DNA from: Lachnospiraceae bacterium
GTDB taxonomy: Bacteria; Bacillota; Clostridia; Oscillospirales; Ruminococcaceae
NCBI GenBank assembly: GCA_023664705.1
Contig: JAMPFE010000004.1
Coordinates: 1 to 64,000, forward strand
Reading direction: 5' to 3'
DNA: 64,000 bases
Every line of letters starts with the position of its first letter. The stretch's first letter is position 1. The notes under the pieces were generated by a model. That model was not told where the DNA came from. It did no database searches and saw only the letters and a program-made list of their open reading frames with translations. Below are positions 15,500 through 24,134 of this stretch, piece by piece. A program made the position numbers and the translations under genes.

Positions 15500-15510
15500 T
15501 TTGTCGAAAA
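15500..15510. promoter_or_regulatory. 0A-box-like site
   Basis: TTTGTCGAAAA at 15500-15510 contains the core TGTCGAA of the Spo0A binding site. It lies between the divergent Spo0A-like and flavodiiron genes, 40 bases upstream of the latter's -35 box and 120 bases upstream of the former's. Function is inference. Confidence 0.45.
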
Positions 15511-15550
15511 TTCATAAATCAAGCCCCTTTTGGGAACTATAATAAAATAC

Positions 15551-15579
15551 TTGACTTAGACCAAAAATTGTGCTATAAT
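15551..15579 (+). promoter_or_regulatory. Promoter of the flavodiiron gene
   Basis: TTGACT (15551-15556) and TATAAT (15574-15579) have a 17-bp spacer, and a short leader follows. Confidence 0.8.
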
Positions 15580-15610
15580 CGTGGTGTAAATAAATTACGG
15601 GAGGTAAATT

Positions 15611-16762
15611 ATGGAAATCTCAAACGACATCAAATACATCGGCGTAAACGACCGCGAGGTCGACCTGTTCGAGGGAATGTACGACGTTCCCAACGGAATG
15701 GCGTACAATTCCTACGTTATCCTCGACGAAAAGACCGCCGTAATGGACACGGTGGACGCGCATTTCGGCGGGGAGTGGCTCGAAAAGCTGGAGAAGGCTC
15801 TCGGCGGAAAAGCCCCCGATTATCTGGTGGTGCAGCACATGGAGCCCGACCACTCCGCGAACATCAAGGTTTTCGCGGACAAGTACCCGAACGCGAAAAT
15901 AGTCGCCTCGGCAAAGGCTTTCGTGATGATGACGCAGTTTTTCGGCGAGAACTTCGCGGACAGACAGGTCGTCGTCGGCGAAAACGACACGCTCTCCCTC
16001 GGCAAGCACACCTTGACGTTCATCACCGCGCCCATGGTGCACTGGCCCGAGGTCATCATGACCTACGACGACGTTGACAAGGCGCTGTTCTCCGCGGACG
16101 GCTTCGGCAAATTCGGCGCTCTCGACGCGGACGAGGATTGGGCTTGCGAGGCCCGCCGCTACTATTTCGGCATCGTCGGCAAGTACGGCGCGCAGGTTCA
16201 GGCAGTCCTCAAAAAGGCGGCGGCGCTCGACATTCAAAAGATACTGCCGCTGCACGGTCCCGTATTGCAGGAGAACCTCGGCTACTACCTGAATTTGTAC
16301 AACATCTGGTCGAGCTACGGCGTTGAGAGCGAGGGCGTGGTTATCGCGTACACGTCCGTCTACGGCAACACCAAAAAGGCTGTCGAGCTGCTCGCGGAAA
16401 AGCTGAGGGAAAACGGATGCCCGAAGGTCGTTGTCACAGACCTCGCGCGGGACGATATGGCGGAGGCTGTCGAGGACGCTTTCCGCTACGGAAAGCTCGT
16501 GCTCGCGACGACCACCTACAACGCGGATATCTTCCCGTTTATGCGCGAATTTATCCACAACCTCACCGAGCGCAATTATCAGAACCGCACTATCGGCATT
16601 ATCGAAAACGGCAGCTGGGCGCCCACAGCCGCAAAGGTCATCAAGGGAATGTTCGAGAAGAGCAAGAGCATCACGTTTACCGACACGACGGTAACATTAA
16701 AGTCGGCTCTCAGCGCCGAGAGCGAGGTGCAGATAGCCGCTCTCGCAAAGGAGCTCGCGTAA
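15611..16762 (+). CDS. Flavodiiron protein (A-type flavoprotein)
   Basis: A 383-residue cytoplasmic oxygen or nitric-oxide reductase used by anaerobes against oxidative or nitrosative stress. The metallo-beta-lactamase-like domain (1-240) keeps all diiron ligands: H76, E78, D80 and H81 in HMEPDH, H144 in VHWPE, D163 in SADGF, and H215 in LHGP. The C-terminal flavodoxin domain (about 243-383) has the FMN loop TSVYGNTKKA. No rubredoxin or reductase domain is fused, so electrons must come from a separate rubredoxin or ferredoxin. AGGAGG-like GGGAGG precedes the start. The gene has its own promoter and ends at the hairpin at 16812. Confidence 0.93.
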   Translation: MEISNDIKYIGVNDREVDLFEGMYDVPNGMAYNSYVILDEKTAVMDTVDAHFGGEWLEKLEKALGGKAPDYLVVQHMEPDHSANIKVFADKYPNAKIVASAKAFVMMTQFFGENFADRQVVVGENDTLSLGKHTLTFITAPMVHWPEVIMTYDDVDKALFSADGFGKFGALDADEDWACEARRYYFGIVGKYGAQVQAVLKKAAALDIQKILPLHGPVLQENLGYYLNLYNIWSSYGVESEGVVIAYTSVYGNTKKAVELLAEKLRENGCPKVVVTDLARDDMAEAVEDAFRYGKLVLATTTYNADIFPFMREFIHNLTERNYQNRTIGIIENGSWAPTAAKVIKGMFEKSKSITFTDTTVTLKSALSAESEVQIAALAKELA

Positions 16763-16809
16763 AATAAAACAAAGGGAGCAAGGCGTGCCGCCTTTTGTAG
16801 TCCCAATGA

Positions 16810-16840
16810 AACGCCCCCGATAATTCGGGGGCGGATTTCT
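16810..16840 (+). terminator. Terminator after the flavodiiron gene
   Basis: CGCCCCCGA (16812-16820) pairs with TCGGGGGCG (16825-16833) around a TAAT loop. The T-run is weak (GATTTCT). The rest of 16763-16940 shows no gene. Confidence 0.6.
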
Positions 16841-16943
16841 GTAAGGATATAATGTTTATTTGATAACTGTGCCCTCACGCTCCCTTTTTATTTCCCATAA
16901 TGCGCGATAGTGAGCAAATACGATAAAAAAGCCGCCCGCGCCC

Positions 16944-16972
16944 TTGACGGATTTGGATAATTATGTTATAAT
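16944..16972 (+). promoter_or_regulatory. Promoter of the HD-GYP gene
   Basis: TTGACG (16944-16949) and TATAAT (16967-16972) have a 17-bp spacer, and the leader is about 75 bases. Confidence 0.75.
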
Positions 16973-17055
16973 ATTATCGGAAAATGCAGGAAAATGCAGT
17001 AAAACTTTACATTTACGAGAACCTTATATACTTATGTCGTATAAAGGAGAGTTTT

Positions 17056-19209
17056 ATGGACAGAAAATTAAGCAAGATAAACCGATATCTTATGATAGGC
17101 TGGCTCGCGATAGTCGTCGTGCTTACTGTGACGTATTTCGGCGAGCTCGCCCGCGGGCACCGCGACTGGCCGTATATGTCGATGTTCCTTACCGTCACGA
17201 TAATACCCGCCGCCGCGTGCCTTATCTATTTCATAAAGAACCCCTCGAGCCAAAGGCTGCGGTATTACGCGGTCGCGGGCTATCTCCTCATGTACACGTT
17301 CGTGCTGCTGAACACGAACACGGTAATGACCTACGGCTACATTATCCCCATGCTCTCGCTCATCGTCCTGTACCACTCGCGCAGGCTCGTGCTTGTTATG
17401 GGCGGCGTGGCGCTCGCGGCGAATATCGCCTGCGTCGTGCGCTTCTTCATAATCGGCATGGTCACCTCCGAGGACATCAAGGACGTCGAGATACAGCTCG
17501 GCATGATAATTTTCTGCTTCGTGTTCGCGTATATCGCGTCAAGCCTGTACGACAAGATAGTCGCCGAAAACAAGGCGTACATAGAGTCCATCGACGACAA
17601 GCAGAAGCAGCTCGAGCGCGTGACGCTGCAAACGATAACCACCATAGCGAACATCATAGACGCCAAGGACGAGTATACAAAGGGTCATTCCTACCGCGTC
17701 GCGGAATATTCCTCCGCGCTTGCGGAGGAGCTCGGCTACGACAAGGAGCGCGTCGCGAACGTCAAGTACATCGGCTTGCTCCACGACATCGGCAAGATAG
17801 GCATACCCGATTCCATTCTCAACAAGCCCGGAAAGCTCACGGACAGCGAATACGCGCTTATGCGCAAGCACGTCGAGATAGGCGGCAATATCCTCAGCGG
17901 CAACAATATGATAGACGGTCTCGACGAGGGCGCGAAGTTCCACCACGAGCGCTACGACGGGCGCGGCTATCCTCTCGGCTTAAAGGGCGAGGAAATACCC
18001 GAAATGGCGCGCATAATCGGCATCGCCGACGCGTACGACGCCATGACTAGCAACCGCGTATACCGCAAGCGGCTCACGAACGAAAAGGTCATCTCCGAGA
18101 TGAGAAGATGCAGCGGCGCGCAGTTCGACCCCAAGCTCACGGAAATATTCATCAAAATGATAGAGTCGGGCAGGTTCAACGACCTCAGCCCCGACAACGA
18201 TACCGCCGAGGAAAGCAAGGGCATCGCCGAGCGCAGCGCAGACCTGCTGCAAAGCGTCATCGGCTTTAAGGAAAAATCCTACGACAACGAGCACGATTAC
18301 CTCACGGGCGTGCTCAGCAGGAGCGCGGGCGAAAAGCTCATCTCCGCGCGGCTCTCCGAGGGCGACGGCGGGCTGTTTATCGTCGACATCACCAATCTGC
18401 TCGGCGTAAACGAAAAGCACGGCATAGTCGCGGGCGACAGAGTGCTCAGAACCGTCTCCGAGGCTCTTTCGGCAAGGGACGGGCTCGCCGTTGTCCGCTA
18501 CGACGGCAGCGGCTTCCTCTGCTTCACGCAAAGCGAGACCGAAAGCGGCGCTCTCGAAAAGCTCATGAACGGGCTCTGCTCCGAGATATGCGAAAAGCTC
18601 CGCGCCATACCCGAATACGAGGATAACCTCATCTGCGTGGGCGGCGCGCTCTCGTCCGACGCCGGGCGCGACCTCGCGGCGCTGCTCATCGCCGCGGACA
18701 AGGCGCTGTTCTACGTAAAGCAGCTCGGCGAGGACGGCTGCTATCTGTATAAAAAGTCCGAAAAGGGCGCAAACGGCAGGCTCTACGGGCTCGACCTCGA
18801 GCAGCTCATCAAAATGATAGCCAGCGGCGGCTCGGACGGCGCGGTCTATGGAATGGATTCTCCCGAGTTTGAAAGGATCTACGAGCTCGTAAAGGGCATC
18901 TACGAAAAGAACAAGCAGGAAATGCAGCTCGTGCTTATCACGGTAACTCCCGCCGTCGGCAAGTCCCTCGCGGTCGCCGACCGCGACGAGGCAATGGAGT
19001 ACCTGCAAAGCGCTATCGACGTTACGGTAAGCTCCTCCATGATAACGTTCCGCTTCAGCAGCGTGCAGTGCATGGTCATCGTCACCGAGCCCCGTACCGA
19101 AAGCGCGGAGCTTGTCACGGAGCGCATACTGAACAGCTTCTACAAATCCTACGACAAGAAGAATATGGCGCTTACAACCGAAGCGGCGTCCCTCCCTCCG
19201 CTCGAATAA
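17056..19209 (+). CDS. Membrane HD-GYP protein with degenerate GGDEF domain
   Basis: A 717-residue signalling protein. The first 165 residues hold about six membrane helices, followed by a coiled linker (165-195). The HD-GYP domain (about 195-370) is complete, with HD at 243-244 in LLHDIGKIGIPD, then HHERYDGRGYP at 296-306. This class hydrolyses cyclic di-GMP. A GGDEF-like domain follows (about 410-560), but the signature loop reads YDGSGF, so it should not make cyclic di-GMP and may be a regulatory remnant. The C-terminal 150 residues are unassigned. The start at 17056 is preceded by AAGGAGAG. No other cyclic-di-GMP gene is nearby. Confidence 0.88.
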   Translation: MDRKLSKINRYLMIGWLAIVVVLTVTYFGELARGHRDWPYMSMFLTVTIIPAAACLIYFIKNPSSQRLRYYAVAGYLLMYTFVLLNTNTVMTYGYIIPMLSLIVLYHSRRLVLVMGGVALAANIACVVRFFIIGMVTSEDIKDVEIQLGMIIFCFVFAYIASSLYDKIVAENKAYIESIDDKQKQLERVTLQTITTIANIIDAKDEYTKGHSYRVAEYSSALAEELGYDKERVANVKYIGLLHDIGKIGIPDSILNKPGKLTDSEYALMRKHVEIGGNILSGNNMIDGLDEGAKFHHERYDGRGYPLGLKGEEIPEMARIIGIADAYDAMTSNRVYRKRLTNEKVISEMRRCSGAQFDPKLTEIFIKMIESGRFNDLSPDNDTAEESKGIAERSADLLQSVIGFKEKSYDNEHDYLTGVLSRSAGEKLISARLSEGDGGLFIVDITNLLGVNEKHGIVAGDRVLRTVSEALSARDGLAVVRYDGSGFLCFTQSETESGALEKLMNGLCSEICEKLRAIPEYEDNLICVGGALSSDAGRDLAALLIAADKALFYVKQLGEDGCYLYKKSEKGANGRLYGLDLEQLIKMIASGGSDGAVYGMDSPEFERIYELVKGIYEKNKQEMQLVLITVTPAVGKSLAVADRDEAMEYLQSAIDVTVSSSMITFRFSSVQCMVIVTEPRTESAELVTERILNSFYKSYDKKNMALTTEAASLPPLE

Positions 19210-19210
19210 A

Positions 19211-19328
19211 AGTTGACAGTGTACAGTTGATAGTTGACAGTTTCGGTGGCGCCTTACGGCGGCAATATTTAAATCGCGCCGCAAAGCGGCGCACCTTAAC
19301 TGTACACTGTCAACTTTCAACTGTCAAC
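19211..19328. repeat. Inverted-repeat (MITE-like) element B
   Basis: AGTTGACAGTGTACAGTT (19211-19228) is mirrored exactly at 19298-19315, and further TTGACAG/CTGTCAA blocks lie on both sides. The interior contains a GCGCCGC/GCGGCGC hairpin. It carries no gene. Related ends occur at 3553, 41279 and 43858. Confidence 0.75.
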
Positions 19329-19330
19329 TG

Positions 19331-19360
19331 CAAAAAAATCGCCGCCCATAAGGGCGGCAA
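19331..19360 (-). terminator. Terminator of the MarR-ABC operon
   Basis: GCCGCCC (19341-19347) pairs with GGGCGGC (19352-19358). On the minus strand the stem is followed by a run of seven T. It lies 16 bases past the ABC gene's stop. Confidence 0.85.
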
Positions 19361-19375
19361 TTGTGTATTATAATT

Positions 19376-22156
19376 TTATTCCGTTCGGAGCGCCTCCACG
19401 GGGTCCTTCTTCGCCGCGATGCTCGCGGGGAACAGTCCCGCGATAAGCGTGAGCAGCATGCTGATAAGTATCAGTATCAAGCCGCCCTGCCACGGGAGCT
19501 TAGCCATATTCGGTATGTCCGTAACGTACTCTATTATAATATTGATAGGTATATTCAGTATCAGCGTCACCAATATTCCGATAACGCCCGCCGCAAATCC
19601 CACGATAAGCGTCTCGGCGTTGAACACGTTGGAAACGTCGTGCTTCGAGGCTCCCATAGCGCGGAGAATACCTATCTCCTTGGTGCGCTCGAGCACGGAA
19701 ATATACGTGATAATGCCTATCATTATCGACGAAACAACAAGCGAAATGGCAACGAACGCTATCAGAATATACGAAATGGCGTCAATGGTGTCGGACACGG
19801 ACGCTATCATCATCCCCACATAGTCGGTGTAGTTGATAACGTCTTTTTCCTTCCCCTCGGCAGCCTTTTTGTTGTTGTAGTCGGAGATGAGGTTCGTGAT
19901 GTTCTCCTTGCTCTCAAAGTCCCTCGCGTAAATAGACACCTTCGAGGGTATCTGCAAGTCGGCAACGCCCAGTATCTGCAAATTCCCGTCGTAGGTCGCC
20001 TCGGTGGTCTCGGGCTCCTTTGTCAGCTCCTGGAGCTGCTGCATCTGCTCGGCAGTGATAACGCTCATAAACGCCGCGGTTATCTTGGTCTGCTCCGCCA
20101 TTGTAAAGATCGCTGTCTGCTGCTGCTCGGGCGGGAGCTGCATAAGCTGCATCTTCTGCTCGTCCGTGAGCGTCTCGATAATGCTCTGTGACATCGTCAT
20201 TACCTGCTCCTCGGTCATAAAGCCCATAAGCTGCTCCATAGCCTCTTCCATAGACATGGGCTCCTCGGGCTCCTCATCCTTTGTCGGGAACTCAATGCCC
20301 GTAAACACGTCAATATCGGGGTTCTCTCTCTGCTTTTTCACGAGAGCGCTCTCGTTGGTCTTGTTGATCATATGCTCGGTCAGCGCGGCAGTGTAGCCGA
20401 CGCCGCCCGTAGACGACGTGGAGATAAGGCTGTCGCCGTTCGGACGGATAACGCCAACGACCTTCAGCTCCTCGCCGTTGTCGAGAGCCTTCGCCATAAA
20501 CTCCTCGTCGCCGCTCATATTGTCGTAGCCGCCGTCCTCGTTCTCCGCGAACAGCTCGGGCGCGGTCAGCAGCTTAAACCGCAGCGCCATAAGCTCGTCG
20601 TAGGTAAAGCTGAGGTCGCCCGTATCGAGGTCGAACGTCTCCCCGGCGATAACGTGGCTCATCATCTCGCCGAGCTCCGCTTGGTCGCGCAGCCCCAGCG
20701 TATACAGCGTGAGGTTTGAAAGCTCGTTGTGCTCGCTTATGATGACCACCAGCTCGTCGTATTTCTCGGGCAGCCGCCCCGCGACCACCTCATACTGGTC
20801 GGCGGTCATTTCGTTGGATATCAGCTCCTGGAACACGTTCGCGCGCGAGGACATATCCCCGCCCATAAATGTCGAAGCCATGCCCATCATATCCTCCATG
20901 CCCGAAGCCATACCCTCGCCGAGCATAGCCTGCATCGTCGTCGAGGGGTTCACGCGCACTATCTCGTCGTTCACGCCGCGCGCGTACACATACAGGCTCG
21001 AATCGTAGGAATACTTTATCTCGCTTATGCTGTCCTTTATGTTGTCGGGGTTCGTGTCGATGTAGTCCATAAAAGCGGTAAGGTCGTTCTCCTGCACCTC
21101 GGAAAGCAGCGACTTCATCATCTCGGTCGACATATCGTTGGTGTACACGCGGTCGGGCTCGCGTTCCTCCTCAAGCGCCTCGTCGTGTATATCCAGCATC
21201 GACGTCATCAGCCCCGAATAGTTTATGGTCTCGCGCTCCAGCTCCACGGGATATGAAGCCAGCGTCGAGCGCTCCACGCCGTCAATGTACGCCTGAACGC
21301 CGTGCGACAGCGACAGTATCAGCGCAATGCCGATAATGCCGATGCTCCCCGCGAACGACGTAAGGAACGTCCTGCCCTTTTTCGTCAGCAGATTGTTGCG
21401 CGAAAGCGCCAGCGCCGTCCCAAACGACATCGAGGTCTTTTTTCCGCTCTTCTTCGGCTCCGCCTTGCTTTCGGCAGTCTCATACGGGTCGGAGTCGCTC
21501 TTTATCTTGCCGTCCACGAGCCGCACAATGCGCGTCGCGTAGTCGTTGGCAAGGTCGGGGTTGTGCGTGACCATTATAACAAGGCGGTCCTTGGCGATCT
21601 CCTTGACGAGCTCCATTATCTGCACGGAGGTCTCGCTGTCGAGGGCGCCCGTAGGCTCGTCGGCAAGCAGTATCTCGGGGTCGTTGACAAGCGCTCTCGC
21701 GATAGCCACGCGCTGCATCTGCCCGCCCGACATCTGGTTCGGGCGCTTGTTGAGCTGGTCGCCCAGCCCCACCTTCTCGAGAGCCTCTTTGGCGCGCTGT
21801 CTGCGCTCCGATTTGGAGACCCCCGACAAGGTGAGCGCAAGCTCCACGTTCGCCAACACCGTCTGGTGCGGTATCAGATTGTAGCTCTGAAAAATGAACC
21901 CGACCGAGTGGTTGCGGTATGTATCCCAATCCCTGTCCTTGTATTGCTTCGTGGAGCGCCCGTTGATTATCAGGTCGCCCGTAGTATACTGGTCAAGCCC
22001 GCCGATGATGTTCAACAGCGTAGTCTTGCCGCAGCCCGAGTGCCCGAGCACAGCCACGAGCTCGCAGTCACGGAAGCTTATCGACACGTCCCGCAGCGCG
22101 TGGACCTTGTCGCCGCCCGTGTCATAGTCCTTAGTGATGTTCTTGATCTCTAACAT
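19376..22156 (-). CDS. MacB-like ABC transporter, fused ATPase and permease
   Basis: A 926-residue protein. The ATPase (1-235) has Walker A GHSGCGKTT, signature MSGGQMQRVAIARAL and Walker B LLADEPTGALD, typical of the LolD/MacB class. A helix near 265-285 opens the permease. A roughly 480-residue extracytoplasmic region follows, Met-rich around 405-425. Three FtsX-type helices lie at the C-terminus (about 790-920, with the ERTKEIGILRAMGASKHDV motif). Such proteins move substrates from the outer membrane face mechanically: antimicrobial peptides, toxins or lipoproteins. The MarR regulator gene ends directly before its ATG (TAAATG), so the two are coupled. The substrate is unknown. Confidence 0.9.
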   Translation of the reverse strand: MLEIKNITKDYDTGGDKVHALRDVSISFRDCELVAVLGHSGCGKTTLLNIIGGLDQYTTGDLIINGRSTKQYKDRDWDTYRNHSVGFIFQSYNLIPHQTVLANVELALTLSGVSKSERRQRAKEALEKVGLGDQLNKRPNQMSGGQMQRVAIARALVNDPEILLADEPTGALDSETSVQIMELVKEIAKDRLVIMVTHNPDLANDYATRIVRLVDGKIKSDSDPYETAESKAEPKKSGKKTSMSFGTALALSRNNLLTKKGRTFLTSFAGSIGIIGIALILSLSHGVQAYIDGVERSTLASYPVELERETINYSGLMTSMLDIHDEALEEEREPDRVYTNDMSTEMMKSLLSEVQENDLTAFMDYIDTNPDNIKDSISEIKYSYDSSLYVYARGVNDEIVRVNPSTTMQAMLGEGMASGMEDMMGMASTFMGGDMSSRANVFQELISNEMTADQYEVVAGRLPEKYDELVVIISEHNELSNLTLYTLGLRDQAELGEMMSHVIAGETFDLDTGDLSFTYDELMALRFKLLTAPELFAENEDGGYDNMSGDEEFMAKALDNGEELKVVGVIRPNGDSLISTSSTGGVGYTAALTEHMINKTNESALVKKQRENPDIDVFTGIEFPTKDEEPEEPMSMEEAMEQLMGFMTEEQVMTMSQSIIETLTDEQKMQLMQLPPEQQQTAIFTMAEQTKITAAFMSVITAEQMQQLQELTKEPETTEATYDGNLQILGVADLQIPSKVSIYARDFESKENITNLISDYNNKKAAEGKEKDVINYTDYVGMMIASVSDTIDAISYILIAFVAISLVVSSIMIGIITYISVLERTKEIGILRAMGASKHDVSNVFNAETLIVGFAAGVIGILVTLILNIPINIIIEYVTDIPNMAKLPWQGGLILILISMLLTLIAGLFPASIAAKKDPVEALRTE

Positions 22157-22699
22157 TTATGTTCCCCTTTCCGATGCTATGATTTTTGAAGTTGCCTCGA
22201 CAAATCTTCCGTGCAGCTCTATCATCGTCGAGATCTCCTCGTCCGAAAAGCCGCGCATCGCCCCGTCGAACACCGAGAAAATCCGCCTCAGCAGCCTTTT
22301 CAGCTCGTTCTCGCCCTGCTCCGTCACCCTTATCCTCACGGTTCTGCGGTCGTTCGGGTCGGAATAGCGCTCCACAAAGCCCTTCTGCGACAGCGACCGC
22401 AGCGTTCGCGAAACGGACGGAAGCGACGCGCCGAGATTTTTCGCCGCCTGCGCCACGGTGATGTTCTCTCCGCCGTTTTCCTCGGCATAATCCAGCGCGC
22501 AGTGTATAAGAATTATCTCCGATTGACTTGCGCAGTCGCTTGAAATTATCGCGCGGCAAAGCGCCATATGCCGCTGCATATCGCGGAGAAGCTTCCCGTA
22601 AAGCTCGCACGGAACGCGCTTTTCGCCGAACATCTCGCCGCTTTCGAGCAATTCGGTCAAATATTTCAAATCCTCACCGCCGATCCATATTGTTATCAA
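22157..22699 (-). CDS. MarR-family transcriptional regulator
   Basis: Up to 180 residues. The winged helix-turn-helix core is clear: ITVAQAAKNLGASLPSVSRTLRSLSQKGFVERYSDPNDRR is the recognition region plus the DxRR wing. The longest frame begins with TTG at 22699. Another TTG at 22663, ten bases after GGTGAGG, is an equally plausible start and would shorten the N-terminus by 12 residues. It is coupled to the ABC exporter downstream, and probably represses the operon through CCTGTTA half-sites around the promoter. The ligand is unknown. Confidence 0.85.
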   Translation of the reverse strand: MITIWIGGEDLKYLTELLESGEMFGEKRVPCELYGKLLRDMQRHMALCRAIISSDCASQSEIILIHCALDYAEENGGENITVAQAAKNLGASLPSVSRTLRSLSQKGFVERYSDPNDRRTVRIRVTEQGENELKRLLRRIFSVFDGAMRGFSDEEISTMIELHGRFVEATSKIIASERGT

Positions 22700-22707
22700 C
22701 GGTTATT

Positions 22708-22782
22708 ATTTTACACCTGTTAAGCATTTTTGTCAATAGCCCATACCCATTTTCGGCAAATTGCATAAAAACACCTAACAGG
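22708..22782 (-). promoter_or_regulatory. Promoter of the MarR-ABC operon with candidate operator
   Basis: Minus-strand TTGACA (22736-22731) and TAAAAT (22713-22708) have a 17-bp spacer. CCTGTTAAG (22716-22724) lies in the spacer and its partial mirror CTAACAGG lies at 22775-22782. Both are candidate MarR half-sites, in the space shared with the divergent gene at 22818. Confidence 0.55.
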
Positions 22783-22817
22783 CAAATACTATTTTAATAT
22801 CGTAAAGCGAAAGCGCG

Positions 22818-23231
22818 GTGAAAAATGTGAAAATTATGAAAAAACTATGGGGCGCCTTTTGGCTCGTCGAGACGCTCCTGCTCTCGGGAACGCTGGCAGC
22901 GGTCTTGGCGCTCGTCGGGCACTTTCCGCTGCTTGCGGCGCTTGCGGGGCTCTCGGGAAGCGTCGCCGCCGCGGCGTATTTTCTGCACTTCCGTTCGCTG
23001 AAATATTCCCTCGAAAACGGCACTATAATAATATGTAAGGGCATACTGATACGCTCGCGCCGCGAAATACCGCTTGAAAACGTCCTTATGGCGCAGTCCT
23101 GCAAGTTTTTCGGGAGAAAGTTGCATATCTCCCTCGTCACAGCGGGCGGTACGGCGACGCTGTTCTGCAATGTCGACATTGCCGAGCTGCTCAAAAAGCA
23201 AACGGAAATCACGCCGCAAGATACCGATTGA
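22818..23231 (+). CDS. Small membrane protein with PH-like (bPH2) domain
   Basis: About 137 residues from GTG at 22818, or 131 from ATG at 22836. Two hydrophobic helices (roughly residues 13-35 and 38-58) are followed by a compact beta-rich domain with LKYSLENGTIIICKGILI and REIPLENVLMAQS. These fit the bacterial PH-like DUF304 type. The function of such proteins is poorly known; they are membrane-associated and often lie beside exporters. It is divergent from the MarR-ABC operon. Its 3' end runs straight into the ~100-bp tandem array, whose first unit resembles its own REIPLENVL-coding segment. Confidence 0.65.
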   Translation: MKNVKIMKKLWGAFWLVETLLLSGTLAAVLALVGHFPLLAALAGLSGSVAAAAYFLHFRSLKYSLENGTIIICKGILIRSRREIPLENVLMAQSCKFFGRKLHISLVTAGGTATLFCNVDIAELLKKQTEITPQDTD

Positions 23232-23975
23232 AAACGTCCTCATAGTGCAGTCTCATGCGCTTTTTCGCTCCTCCCCAGCCACGAGAACGACCTTTCCGAA
23301 CTAATCCGAAACCCTGCCGCGAAACCCGCTCAAAAGCCCTCTCAGCGCAGTCCCATGCGCTTTTTCGCTCCTCCCTAGCCACGAGAACGACCCCGCTGAA
23401 CTAATCCGAAACCCCGCCGCGAAATCCGCTCAAAAGTGCCCCATGGCGCAGTCTCATGCGCTTTTTCGCTCCTCCTCGGCACGAGACCGACCCCGCAAAA
23501 CTAATCCGAAACCCCGCCGTGAAACCCGCTCAAAAGTCCTCATAGCGCAGTCTCATGCGATTTTTCGCTCCCCCTCGGCACGAGAACGACCTGCCGAACC
23601 AATCCGAACCCCCGCCGCGGAACCCGCTCAAAAGCCCTCTCAGCGCAGTCCCATGCGCTTTTTCGCACCTCCCTTGGCACGAGAACGACCTTTCCGAACT
23701 AATCCGAAACCCTGCCGCGAAACCCGCTCAAAAGCCCTCTCAGCGCAGTCCCATGCGCTTTTTCGCTCCTCCCTAGCCACGAGACCGACCTTTCCGAACT
23801 AATCCGAAACCCCACCGCGAAACCCGCTCAAAAGCCCTCTCAGCGCAGTCCCATGCGCTTTTTCGCTCCTCCCTAGCCACGAGACCGACCCCGCAAAACT
23901 AATCCGAAACCCCGCCGCGAAACCCGCTCAAAAGCCCTCATAGCGCAGTCTCATGCGCTTTGCGGGAGAACGCTG
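23216..23975. repeat. ~100-bp tandem repeat array, eight units
   Basis: The landmark GCAG(T)C-TCATGCGC ends at 23250, 23350, 23451, 23550, 23648, 23748, 23848 and 23948, giving a period of 98-101 bases. Each unit contains GCGCAGTCYCATGCGC, which can form a small hairpin, then a pyrimidine-rich TTTTTCGCTCCTCC block, a CACGAGA block, and CTAATCCGAAACCC-like and CGCTCAAAAG-like blocks. The units differ by scattered substitutions. The first unit resembles bases 23060-23104 inside the preceding gene, and the last runs into CGGGAGAACGCTGTTTTGCAA, which also resembles that gene. The period is not a multiple of three, so it is unlikely to be coding. Confidence 0.85.
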
Positions 23976-24076
23976 TTTTGCAAGCTGCCGACGACGATTT
24001 TTAACTGTTTCAACAGGGTTTTCAACAGCGAGTAATTTTTTCAATGTTGAAAAACGGCTTCGGGACGGGCTTTGTT

Positions 24077-24110
24077 AAAAAAATAACCCGCCGTTTCACA
24101 CGCGGCGGGT
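24077..24110 (-). terminator. Terminator of the 65-residue ORF
   Basis: ACCCGCCG (24086-24093) pairs with CGGCGGGT (24103-24110). On the minus strand the stem is followed by TTATTTTTTT. It lies 25 bases past the small gene's stop. Confidence 0.85.
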
Positions 24111-24134
24111 CAGTGAAATTTTCGCGAAAACGGC

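Noticed and set aside
23443..23802. A 119-codon open frame inside the ~100-bp array
   Set aside because: The repeat period is not a multiple of three, so the frame reads different phases of the same unit, and it has no ribosome site. It is an accident of repeated DNA.
23216..23975. CRISPR array
   Set aside because: The whole ~100-bp unit is repeated, with no constant short repeat separating unique spacers, and no cas gene is near.
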